In this document: piece by piece, positions 36,147-46,554 of the stretch | Layout of the letters: each line of letters starts with the position of its first letter | Numbering within the stretch: position 1 is the first letter of the stretch | From: Silicimonas sp. | GTDB lineage: Bacteria; Pseudomonadota; Alphaproteobacteria; Rhodobacterales; Rhodobacteraceae | Assembly (NCBI GenBank): GCA_022819605.1 | Contig: JAJEGW010000148.1 | Coordinates: 1-56,170 of the forward strand | DNA: 56,170 nucleotides | Direction of reading: 5' to 3' | Notes under the pieces: model-generated | The model's database searches: none | What the model saw: only the letters and a program-made list of their open reading frames with translations | Told to the model about the DNA's origin: nothing | Position numbers and translations under genes: made by a program

Positions 36147-37376
36147 TTGGCCGGCAACCTCCCCGTCTCCCCGCTGGCCCCCGAGGGCGGATTTCCGAAT
36201 CTTCCCGCGATCGCCGGTGTCCGGTTCGCGACGGCGGCGGCCGGCATAAAGTACGAGAGCCGCACCGACGTCATGCTGGCCGAGCTGGCGCCCGGCACGA
36301 CCATTGCCGGTACGTTCACCGGATCGAAGACCCGCGCCGCGCCGGTGCTGGACTGCCAGGAAAAGATTGGAACGCCATCAGAGGCCGGTGCGGCCATTGT
36401 CGTCAATTCCGGAAACGCGAATGCATTCACTGGCGCGGCAGGCGTGACCTCGGTCAAGGCCATCACGAACGCGGTCGCAACCGCGACCGGTATCCCGGAA
36501 GTCCGGATCTTCACGTCCTCCACCGGCGTCATAGGCGAGCCGCTCCCCCACGATCGCATTGTCGCGACGCTTGCAGCGCTGGTCGAGAAGCTGGATGAAC
36601 ATGGCATCTCCGACGCCGCGCGCGCGATCATGACCACCGACACCTTCCCGAAAGGGGCCGGCCGGACTGTCGATGTCGACGGAAGAAGCATTCGCATCGT
36701 CGGAATCGCGAAAGGCTCCGGCATGATCGCGCCCGACATGGCAACGATGCTTGTCTACATCTTCACCGATGCCCGAATCTCGCAGGACAGGCTCCAGTCG
36801 CTCGTGGCTGCCGCCTGCGACAAGACATTCAACTGCATCACCGTCGACAGCGACACCTCAACCTCCGACACGCTGCTCGCCGCCGCGACGGGAGCGTCGG
36901 GCGTAGACGTGGAAGGCAGCGATGCCTTCGCGGCGGCCCTTGCAGAAGTCATGGATGATCTTGCAAGGCAGGTCGTGCGTGACGGCGAAGGGGCCAGCAA
37001 GTTCGTCACTGTCAGCGTCACGGGCGCCGCGAGCGAAAGCGATGCCCGTCAGGTCGCATTCGCAATCGCAAATTCGCCATTGGTCAAGACGGCGATTGCA
37101 GGCGAGGATCCGAATTGGGGTCGAGTCGTCATGGCGGTCGGCAAGTCGGGTGCCGAAGCCGACCGGGACCGGCTTTCGATCCGGTTTGGAAACGTGCTGG
37201 TTGCAAAGGACGGCAGGGTCGCTCCCGGCTACGTGGAAGCAGAGGCCGCCCGGCACATGAATGGCGACAACGTGTCCGTCTCGGTGGAGCTTGGCCTGGG
37301 AGCCGGCGCGGCAATGGTCTACACCTGCGACCTTACGGAAAGGTACATTGCCATCAACGCGGACTATCGTTCGTGA
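36147..37376 (+). CDS. argJ: Bifunctional ornithine acetyltransferase / N-acetylglutamate synthase
   Basis: This 409-aa ArgJ transfers acetyl from N-acetylornithine to glutamate in the cyclic arginine pathway. It is made as a precursor that cleaves itself before the threonine of the MATMLVYIF motif, seen here in GSGMIAPDMATMLVYIFTD. The N-terminal GVRFATAAAGIKYESRTD is typical. The start is TTG two bases after the ppiC stop, with GGGTGG upstream. Its stop overlaps the mutT start (GTGA). Confidence 0.95.
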   Translation: MAGNLPVSPLAPEGGFPNLPAIAGVRFATAAAGIKYESRTDVMLAELAPGTTIAGTFTGSKTRAAPVLDCQEKIGTPSEAGAAIVVNSGNANAFTGAAGVTSVKAITNAVATATGIPEVRIFTSSTGVIGEPLPHDRIVATLAALVEKLDEHGISDAARAIMTTDTFPKGAGRTVDVDGRSIRIVGIAKGSGMIAPDMATMLVYIFTDARISQDRLQSLVAAACDKTFNCITVDSDTSTSDTLLAAATGASGVDVEGSDAFAAALAEVMDDLARQVVRDGEGASKFVTVSVTGAASESDARQVAFAIANSPLVKTAIAGEDPNWGRVVMAVGKSGAEADRDRLSIRFGNVLVAKDGRVAPGYVEAEAARHMNGDNVSVSVELGLGAGAAMVYTCDLTERYIAINADYRS

Positions 37377-37771
37377 CGATCGTCCTCGTGTCCGCAGTAG
37401 CCCTCGTCGACCCCGATGGCCGGGTTCTTCTCGCCCAAAGGCCAAATGGCAAGTCGATGGCCGGACTTTGGGAGTTTCCGGGCGGAAAGGTCGAGGACGG
37501 CGAGGCTCCGGAGGCGGCGCTCATACGGGAGCTGCGCGAGGAGCTCGGGATCGAAACCTGGGAAAGCTGCCTTGCGCCGCTGACTTTCGCGAGCCATGCC
37601 TATGACGATTTTCACCTCCTGATGCCGCTCTTTGCCTGCCGGAAGTGGCAGGGCACGCCGGCCTCAAGGGAAGGACAGAATCTCAAATGGGTCAGGCCCG
37701 CCGCGCTGCGCGACTACCCGATGCCGCCCGCCGACATTCCGTTGATTCCGGTGCTCAGGGACTGGCTGTAG
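37373..37771 (+). CDS. mutT: 8-oxo-dGTP diphosphatase MutT
   Basis: This 132-aa NUDIX hydrolase clears 8-oxo-dGTP from the nucleotide pool. The NUDIX box is complete: GGKVEDGEAPEAALIRELREELGI. The N-terminus VSAVALVDPDGRVLLAQRPNGKSMAGLWEFPGGK is MutT-like. The start is GTG, overlapping the argJ stop. It converges on infB with only 29 nt between. Confidence 0.94.
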   Translation: MTIVLVSAVALVDPDGRVLLAQRPNGKSMAGLWEFPGGKVEDGEAPEAALIRELREELGIETWESCLAPLTFASHAYDDFHLLMPLFACRKWQGTPASREGQNLKWVRPAALRDYPMPPADIPLIPVLRDWL

Positions 37772-37800
37772 CCTGATTCTGCCGCTCGACGCAGCAAGTA

Positions 37801-40281
37801 TCAGGTGAGCGTACGCTCGACCTCCTCGCGTTCGAAGATCTCGATGACATCGCCTTCCTTGATGTCATCGTAGCTTTCGAAGGCCATGCCACATTCCTGG
37901 CCGGACGGAACCTCGGTCACCTCGTCCTTGAAGCGCTTCAGCGTCTTCAAGATCCCCTCGTGGATCACCACGTCGTCGCGCAGGAGGCGCACGCCTGCAG
38001 AGCGCCGCGCGGTTCCTTCGGTCACGAGGCAGCCCGCGATGCGGCCCACGCCCGACACCTTGAAGGCCTCCTTGACCTGTGCGTAGCCGATGAACCTCTC
38101 GCGCAACTCCGAAGACAGGAGCCCGCTGGCCGCGGCTTTCGCGTCGTCCACGAGATCGTAGATCACGCTGTAATATCGTACGTCCACGCCCTTCTGGTTC
38201 GCGGCGTTTCGCGCAGGCGTGTTGGCGCGCACGTTGAAGCCGAAGACCGGAGCGCCGCTTGCCTCGGCAAGGCCGACATCCGACTCTGTTATGGCACCGA
38301 CACCCGAATGCAGGACGCGTATGCGCACTTCCTCGTTGCCGATCTTTTCCATCGCCTGGACGATGGCCTCCGCACTGCCTTGCACGTCCGCCTTCACGAC
38401 AAGCGGCATTTCGACGACGCTTTCGCCGTCCTTCGCCTTCTGCAGCATTTGTTCAATGGTAGTTGCGGCTCCGGCAGCGGCGCGCTTTTCCTTGGCCTGG
38501 CTTGCCCTGTAATCTGAAATCTCGCGCGCCTGGGCTTCCGTGTCGACAACGTTCAGGACATCGCCGGCTTCGGGCGTGCCGTTCAGGCCCAGAACCTCGA
38601 CCGGCACGGAAGGCCCGGCCTCCTTGATCCGCTCGCCCTTGTCGCTCTCCATCGCGCGAACCTTGCCCCATTGCTCTCCGACGACAAAGATGTCGCCCTG
38701 CCGAAGCGTTCCGTTCTGAACAAGGACGGTCGCAACCGGACCGCGTCCGACATCAAGCTGGGCCTCGATGACCGCTCCTTGGGCCGCACGATCCGGATTG
38801 GCCTTGAGTTCGAGGATTTCGGCCTGAAGCGCAATTGCCTCAAGCAATTCGTCAAGCCCGTTCCCTTTGACAGCCGAGACCTCCACGTCCTGCACCTCGC
38901 CAGACATCTTCTCGACGACCACTTCCTGCTGAAGAAGCTCGGTGCGAACGTTGTCGGGGCTGGCCGCCGGCAGGTCCGTCTTGTTGATCGCGACGATGAT
39001 CGGCACATCGGCAGCCTTGGCATGATTGATCGCCTCGATCGTCTGCGGCATGACGGAATCGTCGGCCGCGACGACAAGCACCACGATATCCGTAACCTGC
39101 GCGCCCCGCGCCCGCATGGACGTGAACGCCGCGTGGCCCGGCGTGTCCAGGAATGTCAGAACCGATTTTTCCCGAGTCGTGACCTGGTATGCGCCAATAT
39201 GCTGCGTGATGCCGCCAGCCTCGCCCGCAGTGACCTTTGTCTCGCGAATGGCGTCGAGGAGCGATGTCTTTCCGTGATCGACGTGGCCCATGACCGTAAT
39301 GACCGGCGGACGCGGGCTCAAGTCTTCGTCCTTGTCCTCGACCGTGTCGATCACGTCCTCGACATCCGCATCGGACACCCGCTGCACGCTGTGCCCAAAG
39401 GACTCGATGATGAGCTCGGCCGTATCTGCGTCGATCGTCTGGTTCTGGGTTGCCATGATGCCGTTCGTCATCAGCGCCTTGACGACATCTGCAACTCGCT
39501 CCGACATGCGGTTCGCCAGCTCGCTGACCATGATCGCTTCGGGAAGCTGAACGGTGCGCATGACCTTTTCGCGTTCCTGCGTGCCGCTCGTGGCCTTCTG
39601 GCGTGCCCGCTCCTGCTTTCGCCTCATCGCCGCAAGCGAACGCTGCCGGCCGCCTTCACCGGACAGCGCCTGGTTCAACGTCAGCTTTCCTTCGCGCCTT
39701 CCGCCGGCGCTGCGAGACCGGCCGCCCCGATTGTCGCGGCGCGGCTCTCGCTCCTCCCGCTGTTCACGTTTCGGCGCGGTCTTTCCGCCACCGCGCGCTG
39801 GAGCGGGCTCTGCAGCGGGTGCCTGCTCTGCTGCCGCGCGCGCGCGCGCGGCCTCTGCCTTCTTGCGTTCCTCTTCTTCCGCTTTCGTCCGGGCTCTCTC
39901 TGCGCGTTCCTGTTCCTCGCGTTCCTTGGCAACAGCCTCGGCCTTGCGCCTTTCGCGCTCTTCGGCGCGAGCCCTTTCCTCGTCGGCGCGCTTCTTGGCT
40001 TCGTCGGCCTCCGTCGCCTTGGCGGCCGCCAACGCCTTCATTCGGCGCTCGAGTTCCGCATCCGATATTCCGGCTGGCCGATTGGACGGGTCCGTAGCCT
40101 GAACAGTTGCCGCCTTCGGCTGGGATGGCGTCTTGGCAGCACCGGGCTTCGGCACGACAACGCGCTTGCGCTTCGTTTCGACCACGACGTTCTTGGTTCT
40201 GCCATGCGAAAAGCTCTGCTTCACCTGGCCGGGGCCGCGTCCACGCAGGCCGAGCGTTTTCTTGCCGTCACTTTCGCTCAT
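37801..40281 (-). CDS. infB: Translation initiation factor IF-2
   Basis: This 826-aa GTPase brings initiator tRNA to the ribosome. The N-terminus carries IF2_N-like residues and a long charged Ala/Arg/Glu-rich stretch (about 60-200). GTPase motifs are [20 protein letters not shown] and NKTD; domains II to IV follow, with KVGVxAx-like segments replaced by normal IF-2 sequence up to the end [11 protein letters not shown]. It is the last gene here of rimP-nusA-ylxR-infB and overlaps ylxR by four bases. The usual follower rbfA is not present. Confidence 0.97.
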   Translation of the reverse strand: MSESDGKKTLGLRGRGPGQVKQSFSHGRTKNVVVETKRKRVVVPKPGAAKTPSQPKAATVQATDPSNRPAGISDAELERRMKALAAAKATEADEAKKRADEERARAEERERRKAEAVAKEREEQERAERARTKAEEEERKKAEAARARAAAEQAPAAEPAPARGGGKTAPKREQREEREPRRDNRGGRSRSAGGRREGKLTLNQALSGEGGRQRSLAAMRRKQERARQKATSGTQEREKVMRTVQLPEAIMVSELANRMSERVADVVKALMTNGIMATQNQTIDADTAELIIESFGHSVQRVSDADVEDVIDTVEDKDEDLSPRPPVITVMGHVDHGKTSLLDAIRETKVTAGEAGGITQHIGAYQVTTREKSVLTFLDTPGHAAFTSMRARGAQVTDIVVLVVAADDSVMPQTIEAINHAKAADVPIIVAINKTDLPAASPDNVRTELLQQEVVVEKMSGEVQDVEVSAVKGNGLDELLEAIALQAEILELKANPDRAAQGAVIEAQLDVGRGPVATVLVQNGTLRQGDIFVVGEQWGKVRAMESDKGERIKEAGPSVPVEVLGLNGTPEAGDVLNVVDTEAQAREISDYRASQAKEKRAAAGAATTIEQMLQKAKDGESVVEMPLVVKADVQGSAEAIVQAMEKIGNEEVRIRVLHSGVGAITESDVGLAEASGAPVFGFNVRANTPARNAANQKGVDVRYYSVIYDLVDDAKAAASGLLSSELRERFIGYAQVKEAFKVSGVGRIAGCLVTEGTARRSAGVRLLRDDVVIHEGILKTLKRFKDEVTEVPSGQECGMAFESYDDIKEGDVIEIFEREEVERTLT

Positions 40282-40910
40282 AGAGTTTTCTGCACCTCTT
40301 CGGCGGACATGCCACCGTCCAATTCGCGAACGCCAGATAGCCGGATGGCGTCCTCCCTGATCATTTCAGTGAGGCCGCCATTTCCGAGCGCCGCATGTAT
40401 CACACGTTCCCGACCAAAGGACAAACCCAATTCTGACGCCGTCAGAACCTCGAAAAAGCTGCCTCGGCCACCTGGCGGATGAAGCCTGGACTTGCCCCGA
40501 TCCGAGCCGTCCGTGGCCTGAAACAGGATCCTGGCCTCGCCGCGGCCAAGCCAGTCCTTCACCCTTTCGAACCCGGCCACCGCCAGTCCGGCCTTCCGCG
40601 CCATCGAGAGCCGGTCGGTCAAGCGCCGTGCAAGCAGTTTCTCGACATCAGCAGGCAGCGTGTCGGGCACGGACACCTGCTTCCTTGCGGCACGGCCAAA
40701 AAGACCTTGGCGCATGGCCGCGTCCAAGGCGTCTCTCTTCGCTGCAACCCATATCCCACGCCCCGGCAGCTTCTCCAGGACATCCGGCACGACCTCCCCG
40801 TCGGGGCTGACCGCAAAGCGGATCAGACGACGCTTCGGTCGGGTCTCACCGGTCGCGATACAGCGGCGTTCGGGTTCGCCGCGAGTTCTTGCTTTGCCGC
40901 CTCTGGGCAA
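40278..40910 (-). CDS. ylxR: YlxR/L7Ae-type RNA-binding protein
   Basis: This 210-aa protein joins an N-terminal YlxR (DUF448) domain, with [20 protein letters not shown] and [18 protein letters not shown], to a C-terminal L7Ae-like half ([21 protein letters not shown]). Such fusions are normal in alphaproteobacteria. YlxR proteins have been linked to RNase P activity. The start is TTG: the nusA stop lies in the same frame six codons upstream, and the conserved domain begins about 15 codons later, so no other start fits. It has no clear ribosome site and is probably coupled to nusA. Confidence 0.9.
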   Translation of the reverse strand: MPRGGKARTRGEPERRCIATGETRPKRRLIRFAVSPDGEVVPDVLEKLPGRGIWVAAKRDALDAAMRQGLFGRAARKQVSVPDTLPADVEKLLARRLTDRLSMARKAGLAVAGFERVKDWLGRGEARILFQATDGSDRGKSRLHPPGGRGSFFEVLTASELGLSFGRERVIHAALGNGGLTEMIREDAIRLSGVRELDGGMSAEEVQKTL

Positions 40911-40925
40911 GACAGTTCGAGGCCA

Positions 40926-42551
40926 TCAGGCCTCGACCTCCTCTGCCACGTCCGCCTCGGCCTCATCGTCACTATCGGCCTCGAGCTGTTCGGGGTCTAC
41001 CCAGCCCAGCTGTATTCGCGCGGTCATCACCATGTTCTGCGCTTCTTCCAGGGAAACATTGAAGCTCTCCAGAAGGCCGTCATCCTTGGTTCTCTCTCCT
41101 TTGACAGTGGTCCATCCACCGGCGAGCTCCCAGTCTGCGCATCGTGCGAACTCCTCGATCGTCTTCACGCCGTCGCTCGCCAGAACCTCGATCATCTGGG
41201 GTGTCAGGCCGTCGAACGCAAACAGGCTGTCTTCGGCTCCCAGCTTGCGGGCACGTTCCTCGGATTGCCGGTTCTGTTCGTCGATGTGGTCGCGAGCCCG
41301 AGCCTGAAGCTCGTTGGCCGTGTCCTCGTCCACGCCGTCGATGACCAGCAATTCGTCGATTTCGACATACGCGACTTCCTCGAGGCTGGTGAATCCTTCC
41401 GACACGAGCAGTTGCGCGAAGAACTCGTCAAGATCCAGCGTGTCCATGAAGAGCTTGGTGCGCTCCTCGAATTCCGCCTGGCGACGTTGGCTCTCCTCAT
41501 CTTCGGTCATGATGTCAATGTCGAGCCCGGTGAGCTGCGATGCCAGCCGGACATTCTGTCCGCGCCGGCCGATGGCGAGGCTCAGCTGCTCCTCCGGCAC
41601 CACGACCTCGATTCGCTCGGCGTCCTCGTCAAGAACCACCTTGGAAACCTCTGCGGGCTGAAGCGCGTTGACGAGAAATGTCGGCGCGTCCTCGTTCCAG
41701 GGAATGATGTCGATCTTTTCGCCCTGCAATTCGTTGACGACGGCTTGCACGCGGGAGCCGCGCATTCCGACGCAGGCCCCGACCGGGTCGATCGAGGATT
41801 CGTACGAGATGACCGCGATCTTTGCCCGGCTGCCCGGATCGCGCGCCACTGCCTTGATCTCGATGATGCCGTCGTAGATCTCGGGCACTTCCATCCTGAA
41901 GAGTTCCGCCATGAACTCCGACGCCGTCCTGCTCAGGAATATCTGCGGTCCCCGGGTCTCGCTCCGCACGTCCTTGATGTAGCAGCGAATGCGGTCGCCG
42001 GGGCGGTAGGATTCCCGCCCGATCTTCTCGTTCCGGCGCAGGACGCCCTCGCCGCGACCCACGTCCACGATCACGTTGCCGTACTCCTCGCGCTTGACGA
42101 CACCGTTGATGATGGTGCCGGCGCGATCCTTGAATTCTTCGAACTGCCTGTCCCGTTCGGCCTCCCGGACCTTTTGCAGGATCACCTGCTTCGCGGATTG
42201 CGCCGCGATCCGATTCATGTCCACCGGCGGCACCTCGTCCACGATCGTATCTCCCGGCTTGGGATCGGCGAGGTATTGACGCGCCTGTTCCGGCGTCAGT
42301 TGCGCCTGGTAGTTCTCGATCTCCTCCGCCTCGGGGTCGACCACCGTCCGCACTCGCGTGAACGTCGCCTTTCCGGTCTTGCGGTCAATCGACACGCGGA
42401 TGTCCAGCTCGGCTCCGTACCGGCTCTTCGCCGCTCGGGCGAGGCTTTCCTCCATCGCCTCGACCACCAGCGCCGGGTCAATCATCTTTTCGCGCGCCAC
42501 CGCTTCGGCAGTCTGCAGGAGTTCAAGCTGGTTTGCGGATGTGATCGCCAT
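40926..42551 (-). CDS. nusA: Transcription termination/antitermination protein NusA
   Basis: This 541-aa elongation factor modulates pausing and termination and works in antitermination complexes. The N-terminal polymerase-binding domain (LLQTAEAVAREKMIDP) is followed by an S1 domain (about 135-200), two KH domains (with GMRGSRVQAVVNELQGEKIDI and GRRGQNVRLASQLTG), and C-terminal helix-hairpin-helix acidic repeats (EELLVIDGVDEDTANELQ, LASDGVKTIEEFA). It lies two bases after rimP. Confidence 0.97.
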   Translation of the reverse strand: MAITSANQLELLQTAEAVAREKMIDPALVVEAMEESLARAAKSRYGAELDIRVSIDRKTGKATFTRVRTVVDPEAEEIENYQAQLTPEQARQYLADPKPGDTIVDEVPPVDMNRIAAQSAKQVILQKVREAERDRQFEEFKDRAGTIINGVVKREEYGNVIVDVGRGEGVLRRNEKIGRESYRPGDRIRCYIKDVRSETRGPQIFLSRTASEFMAELFRMEVPEIYDGIIEIKAVARDPGSRAKIAVISYESSIDPVGACVGMRGSRVQAVVNELQGEKIDIIPWNEDAPTFLVNALQPAEVSKVVLDEDAERIEVVVPEEQLSLAIGRRGQNVRLASQLTGLDIDIMTEDEESQRRQAEFEERTKLFMDTLDLDEFFAQLLVSEGFTSLEEVAYVEIDELLVIDGVDEDTANELQARARDHIDEQNRQSEERARKLGAEDSLFAFDGLTPQMIEVLASDGVKTIEEFARCADWELAGGWTTVKGERTKDDGLLESFNVSLEEAQNMVMTARIQLGWVDPEQLEADSDDEAEADVAEEVEA

Positions 42552-42553
42552 TT

Positions 42554-43129
42554 TCAGGCCTCCTTGTCGGCATCCAGGTTCTCGTCGGTATCGTCAATGT
42601 CCGCACCGGGGATTCGGTCCGGATTGCCGCGCGCCTTCAGGGAAGCGCGCACCAGATCATCACTCAACACAAGTCTTGCATCGCTCAACCAGTCGAACTT
42701 GAGACCGATAATCCCTTCGTCGACTTCAACGAGCACTTCGTCTTCCCCGACGCCGTGAAGCATGCCCCTGAATCGCTTGCGGCCGTCAATCAACTCGGAC
42801 GTTTCAAGCCTTGCCTCGCATCCGCTCCACGCCGAAAAGTCCTTCATGCGCGTCAGCGGACGATCGATGCCGGGCGAACTGACTTCCAGGGTGTAGGCAT
42901 CCTCGATCGGATCCTCGACATCCAGCGTCGCGCTTACGGCTGTCGATATCGCTGCACAGTCGTCGACCTCCATGCCGCCGTCCGGGCGCTCTGCCATGAT
43001 CTGCAAGGTCCTCGACTTTCCGGACAACAGTCGTACGCGCACGAGCTCAAAGCCCAGGTCTTCGACCACCGGGGCAATCACGCCGGCCAGACGCCGGTCC
43101 ACGCTCGTTCTGGCAACAAGATCGATCAT
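42554..43129 (-). CDS. rimP: Ribosome maturation factor RimP
   Basis: This 191-aa factor assists 30S subunit maturation. The N-terminal domain has [28 protein letters not shown] and [21 protein letters not shown], and the [11 protein letters not shown] motif is diagnostic; the C-terminal SH3-like domain follows, then an acidic tail. The ATG at 43129 is preferred; a TTG at 43141 lies in the T-run of the terminator immediately upstream. It leads the rimP-nusA-ylxR-infB operon. Confidence 0.93.
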   Translation of the reverse strand: MIDLVARTSVDRRLAGVIAPVVEDLGFELVRVRLLSGKSRTLQIMAERPDGGMEVDDCAAISTAVSATLDVEDPIEDAYTLEVSSPGIDRPLTRMKDFSAWSGCEARLETSELIDGRKRFRGMLHGVGEDEVLVEVDEGIIGLKFDWLSDARLVLSDDLVRASLKARGNPDRIPGADIDDTDENLDADKEA

Positions 43130-43139
43130 GGTCTCAAAC

Positions 43140-43162
43140 AAAAAAACGGGCCAGCGGCCCGT
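43140..43162 (-). terminator. Intrinsic terminator in the rimP leader
   Basis: Seven-base arms (ACGGGCC/GGCCCGT, 43146-43162) with a 3-nt loop are followed on the minus strand by seven Ts (43146-43140). This is a canonical Rho-independent terminator. It ends only ten bases before the rimP ATG. It either ends transcription from upstream (pip) or is an attenuator for the nusA operon. Confidence 0.78.
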
Positions 43163-43464
43163 CGGTCATTTCCGTTGGAGCCTCGGGGGTGGAAGCCGAA
43201 GCACCGCTTTCGAAGGGGCATATAGGCGAGTCCGCAGCAGGCCGCAAGTCGGAACTGGCGCAAATTTCCGGGACGTCCGCGACAGCTGTTCCTCGTGCCG
43301 GTCAACTCGACCTTGCGCATGGACCCTGCACGGTCGCCGATCCGCATCCCGGCGGTGGCGAGGGGTGTGCAGTTTCGGCGTGCCTGGTGAAGGAGCATCC
43401 GGGTTTCCCGGCGATTGCGGAAACGGGCGCGGGTCTGCAATGCCGCTTGCATCCAGGCAGGCGG
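43163..43464. other. Intergenic region between pip and rimP
   Basis: About 300 nt without a supported gene. It should contain the promoter of the rimP operon, but I found no consensus pair. No tRNA fold was recognised, although metY precedes rimP in E. coli. Confidence 0.5.
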
Positions 43465-44469
43465 CTATGCTTGCTGCGTATCCGCGCACGCGGTACGGCC
43501 GCGCGTTCGCAACCCGTCGGTCACGCGCACAAGTTCCGCGCTTATCCCCGGTTCGCTGAGCGCGTGGCCGGCCCGCGCAACGATCCTCAGGTTCGAGCCC
43601 GGCCAGTGCGCGTGCAGTCGAAACGCGCCCGCCGGCGGACATATCATGTCATACCTGCCCTGCACGATGAAACCCGGAATGCCGGAAATGCGGCCTAGAT
43701 TGGCCTCAATCCAGCCGTCGTGTTCGAGAAAGCCCTTGTTCATGAAATAGTGGTTCTCGAGCCGGGCAAAGGCACGGGCAAATTCGGACGGACTTGGGCT
43801 TCCCGAACCGTCGTTCCGCATCGACGCCAAGGTGTTCTCCCAGCTTGTCCACGCCCGTGCAAAGCGGATCTCGCCCTTCACGTCGCCGGAAAACAGCCGC
43901 CGCGAGTAGGCGGTGATCAGGTCATACTGCTCGTCTGCGGGAATCATGTCGACAAAGCGTGACCAGACATCCGGCCAGAACGCGCCCGCGCCGCCGCCAT
44001 AGAACCAGTCGAGTTCGGACTGAGTCATCAAGAAGACGCTGCGCAGAATGAAATTCGCCACCCGTTCCGGATGCGTGATCCCGTAGATCAGGGCCAGTGC
44101 CGCACCCCAGCTGCCGCCAAAAACATTCCAGCGGTTGAGACCGAAAGTCTCCCGTATCGTCTCAATGTCGCGCACCAGATGCCAGGTCGTGTTGCTGTCA
44201 ACGCTTGCATGCGGACGTGATCTTCCGCAGCCGCGCTGGTCAAACAGGATGACCCGATAGAAGTCCGGATCGAAATATCTTCGCATGGCAGGATTGCATC
44301 CGCCTCCCGGCCCGCCGTGCAGGACAACGACCGGAGCCCCCTTCGGGTTGCCGCACTGCTCGACATAGAGCCGGTGGCCTTCGCCGACGTCGAGCATTCT
44401 CTGATCGTACGGTTCGATCCGCGGATAAAGGTACTGCGACGCCGTTTTTTGGTCTGACGGTTTGTCCAT
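43465..44469 (-). CDS. pip: Proline iminopeptidase
   Basis: This 334-aa alpha/beta hydrolase of peptidase family S33 releases N-terminal proline from peptides. The oxyanion motif [10 protein letters not shown], nucleophile GGSWGAAL, the acid in [10 protein letters not shown] and the histidine in [10 protein letters not shown] are all visible. The N-terminal [27 protein letters not shown] is typical of Pip. The ATG at 44469 fits the family; an upstream start at 44511 would extend into the region shared with ubiG's promoter. It diverges from ubiG. Confidence 0.94.
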   Translation of the reverse strand: MDKPSDQKTASQYLYPRIEPYDQRMLDVGEGHRLYVEQCGNPKGAPVVVLHGGPGGGCNPAMRRYFDPDFYRVILFDQRGCGRSRPHASVDSNTTWHLVRDIETIRETFGLNRWNVFGGSWGAALALIYGITHPERVANFILRSVFLMTQSELDWFYGGGAGAFWPDVWSRFVDMIPADEQYDLITAYSRRLFSGDVKGEIRFARAWTSWENTLASMRNDGSGSPSPSEFARAFARLENHYFMNKGFLEHDGWIEANLGRISGIPGFIVQGRYDMICPPAGAFRLHAHWPGSNLRIVARAGHALSEPGISAELVRVTDGLRTRGRTACADTQQA

Positions 44470-44538
44470 GAAGGTTCTATATACGGGAGTGAAGACCGAT
44501 TCACGGAACATTTTCAGCAGGAGCCGGCGAAAGGCAAC

Positions 44539-45279
44539 ATGTCAAAGGCATCGACAATCGACCCTTCGGAAATCGAGAAGTTCCAGGCGATGGCCACCGA
44601 ATGGTGGGATCCGTCCGGGAAATTCAAGCCTCTCCACATGCTGAATCCCTGCCGCCTGGACTACATTGCGTCGCAGATTGCTGCCGAATTCGACCGTGAC
44701 CTTTCCATGCGAGCGCCTTTCTCCGGCCTCCGCATCCTGGACATCGGCTGCGGCGGCGGGCTCCTGTCGGAACCCATGGCCCGCCTCGGGGCGGAGGTCG
44801 TGGGCGTCGATGCCGCAGAACGCAATGTCCCGGTGGCCAGCCTGCATGCGGACGAGCAGGGACTGTCCATCGACTTTCGCCATGCCACGGCCGAGGATCT
44901 CGTAGCCGAGGGTGAAACGTTCGACGCGGTCCTGAACATGGAAGTGATCGAGCACGTGTCCGATCCGGGCACCTTCCTGGCGGCCTGCCATGATCTTCTG
45001 AAGCCCGGCGGACTGATGACCTGCTCGACCATAAACCGAACGGCCAAGAGTTTCGCCCTGGCCATCGTCGGAGCGGAATACGTCATGCGATGGCTGCCTG
45101 CGGGCACACATCAGTGGTCCAGATTCATCACTCCGGACGAACTCTTCGGTCTGCTTCGCCAGGCAGGCCTCGAGCCGGTCGACCGGACCGGCTTCGTCTT
45201 CGATCCTCTCGGGTGGAGCTGGCGCCTGTCGGACCGCGACCTTTCGGTGAACTACGTCACGACGTCTCTTCGTCCCTAG
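44539..45279 (+). CDS. ubiG: Ubiquinone biosynthesis O-methyltransferase UbiG
   Basis: This 246-aa SAM-dependent methyltransferase performs both O-methylations in ubiquinone synthesis. Motif I is [26 protein letters not shown], with [10 protein letters not shown] and LLKPGGLM as later motifs. The N-terminal [33 protein letters not shown] is diagnostic. Its last 23 bases overlap the 3' end of the convergent marR-like gene. Confidence 0.96.
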   Translation: MSKASTIDPSEIEKFQAMATEWWDPSGKFKPLHMLNPCRLDYIASQIAAEFDRDLSMRAPFSGLRILDIGCGGGLLSEPMARLGAEVVGVDAAERNVPVASLHADEQGLSIDFRHATAEDLVAEGETFDAVLNMEVIEHVSDPGTFLAACHDLLKPGGLMTCSTINRTAKSFALAIVGAEYVMRWLPAGTHQWSRFITPDELFGLLRQAGLEPVDRTGFVFDPLGWSWRLSDRDLSVNYVTTSLRP

Positions 45280-45727
45280 CCGTCTCGTCGAGTCGCTGGC
45301 GCAGTTCCCGCATCACGGGCAATGCACTTCGCAATCGCTCTTCCCCGATGGCGCTGACCGCCTGTGCCAGGACGGGCGCAACCGATGCCAAGGCAATGTC
45401 CCATGCCTTGCGGCCCGAGGGGCTGATCGCGACCAGCTTCTTTCGCGCATCATCCCAGTCAGGCCGGACATGAATGTAGCCCGCCCGTTGCAACCTTCCG
45501 ATCGTGTTTGTCATTGCGCCTCGCGAGACGTGAAAGGCGCGCGCCAGCTGCGCCGGAGTCCGCTCGCCTCCATGCCGGGCAAGGTGATGCAGTATCGAAA
45601 ATTGGCTGAATTCCATTCCCTTTGGCAAAACCTTGCCGATCCGGCTCCGAACCAGATGGTCCGCCATGAACATTTCGCTGAACAGAGCGATGGCCAACTG
45701 GTCGACAGTGTCTCGGGAATCCGGCAT
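45257..45727 (-). CDS. MarR family transcriptional regulator
   Basis: This 156-aa regulator has the MarR winged helix: [46 protein letters not shown], followed by a wing with the basic pair [22 protein letters not shown]. Flanking helices form the dimer. The ATG shares one base with the stop of the nitrilase gene (TGATG), so it belongs to the grx-nitrilase-marR operon, an arrangement that hints at a link with thiol or redox control. No target box was identified. Confidence 0.92.
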   Translation of the reverse strand: MPDSRDTVDQLAIALFSEMFMADHLVRSRIGKVLPKGMEFSQFSILHHLARHGGERTPAQLARAFHVSRGAMTNTIGRLQRAGYIHVRPDWDDARKKLVAISPSGRKAWDIALASVAPVLAQAVSAIGEERLRSALPVMRELRQRLDETARDEETS

Positions 45728-46554
45728 CAGGCCTTGGTGTAGAATTGTTCGCTGGTCAGTGACGGAACGCGCCGCCTTGCATCATCGACCTCGCTCATGT
45801 TCAGGTCAACCAGGTTAACGCCAGGCGCTTCCCCGCCATCGCACAGGATGCGACCCCATGGATCGACGGCCAGGGAATGTCCATGTGTCTTCCTTTGCCG
45901 ACCCCGGCTTGCCGGATGAACGCCGCATTGCGCCGGCGCAAGCACGAAGCATCCGGTCTCGATTGCGCGTGCCCGCAGCAGCGCCTCCCAATGCGCCTTC
46001 CCCGTATCGGGTGAAAACGCGGACGGTATCGCGAGGATCCTAGCGCCGGCCTTTGCAAGGCCCCGGAAAAGATAGGGAAATCGCAGGTCATAGCATATCG
46101 TCAACCCGACGGGCTCGCCGTCCACCACCCCCAGCACCGCCTTGTCTCCGGCACGATATCCGTCGCTCTCCCGATAGACTTCGGTCTCGCTGATCGATAC
46201 GTCGAACATGTGGATCTTGTCGTAACGCGCTGCAATTCTTCCTTCCGGAGAAATCAGGAACGAACGGTTTATGAATCGTTTCTCGTCCCCGGACTTCAAG
46301 GCCAGTGACCCGAGCAAGAGCCAGATATCGAGCCGCGCGGCCACGCGACGCAGCGCGGCGAGCATCTTGTCCTGTTCCTCGACATCCAGCACTTCGTCCT
46401 GGTGCGTCCGACTCGTGGACACGCAGTTTGTCACCTCCGGCGTCAGGACAAACGTTGCGCCGGCCTCCGCCGCGTTTTCCACAAGACCTGATACGGTCCG
46501 CAGGTTTTCCTGCGGGTCGTCAGACGAGTTTAGCTGAAGAAGGGCGGCCTTCAT
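45727..46554 (-). CDS. Carbon-nitrogen hydrolase (nitrilase superfamily, Nit type)
   Basis: This 275-aa hydrolase has the nitrilase Glu-Lys-Cys triad: E in VLTPEVTN, K in YDKIHMFD and C in GLTICYDLRFPYLFRG. This pattern and the length match the Nit1/Nit2 group; close relatives hydrolyse deaminated glutathione (metabolite repair) or omega-amides. The location directly after a glutaredoxin supports a deaminated-glutathione amidase role. Its ATG overlaps the grx stop (ATGA). Confidence 0.92.
   Translation of the reverse strand: MKAALLQLNSSDDPQENLRTVSGLVENAAEAGATFVLTPEVTNCVSTSRTHQDEVLDVEEQDKMLAALRRVAARLDIWLLLGSLALKSGDEKRFINRSFLISPEGRIAARYDKIHMFDVSISETEVYRESDGYRAGDKAVLGVVDGEPVGLTICYDLRFPYLFRGLAKAGARILAIPSAFSPDTGKAHWEALLRARAIETGCFVLAPAQCGVHPASRGRQRKTHGHSLAVDPWGRILCDGGEAPGVNLVDLNMSEVDDARRRVPSLTSEQFYTKA

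Noticed and set aside
38671..42758. Very long plus-strand frames (603 and 759 codons) opposite infB, ylxR and nusA
   Set aside because: GC-rich antisense frames; composition is low-complexity and the minus strand carries four well-recognised genes.
43163..43260. A possible tRNA or small RNA upstream of rimP, by analogy with metY
   Set aside because: The segment around TGGAGCCTCGGGGGTGG is tRNA-like at a glance, but no T-loop consensus or acceptor pairing could be drawn.
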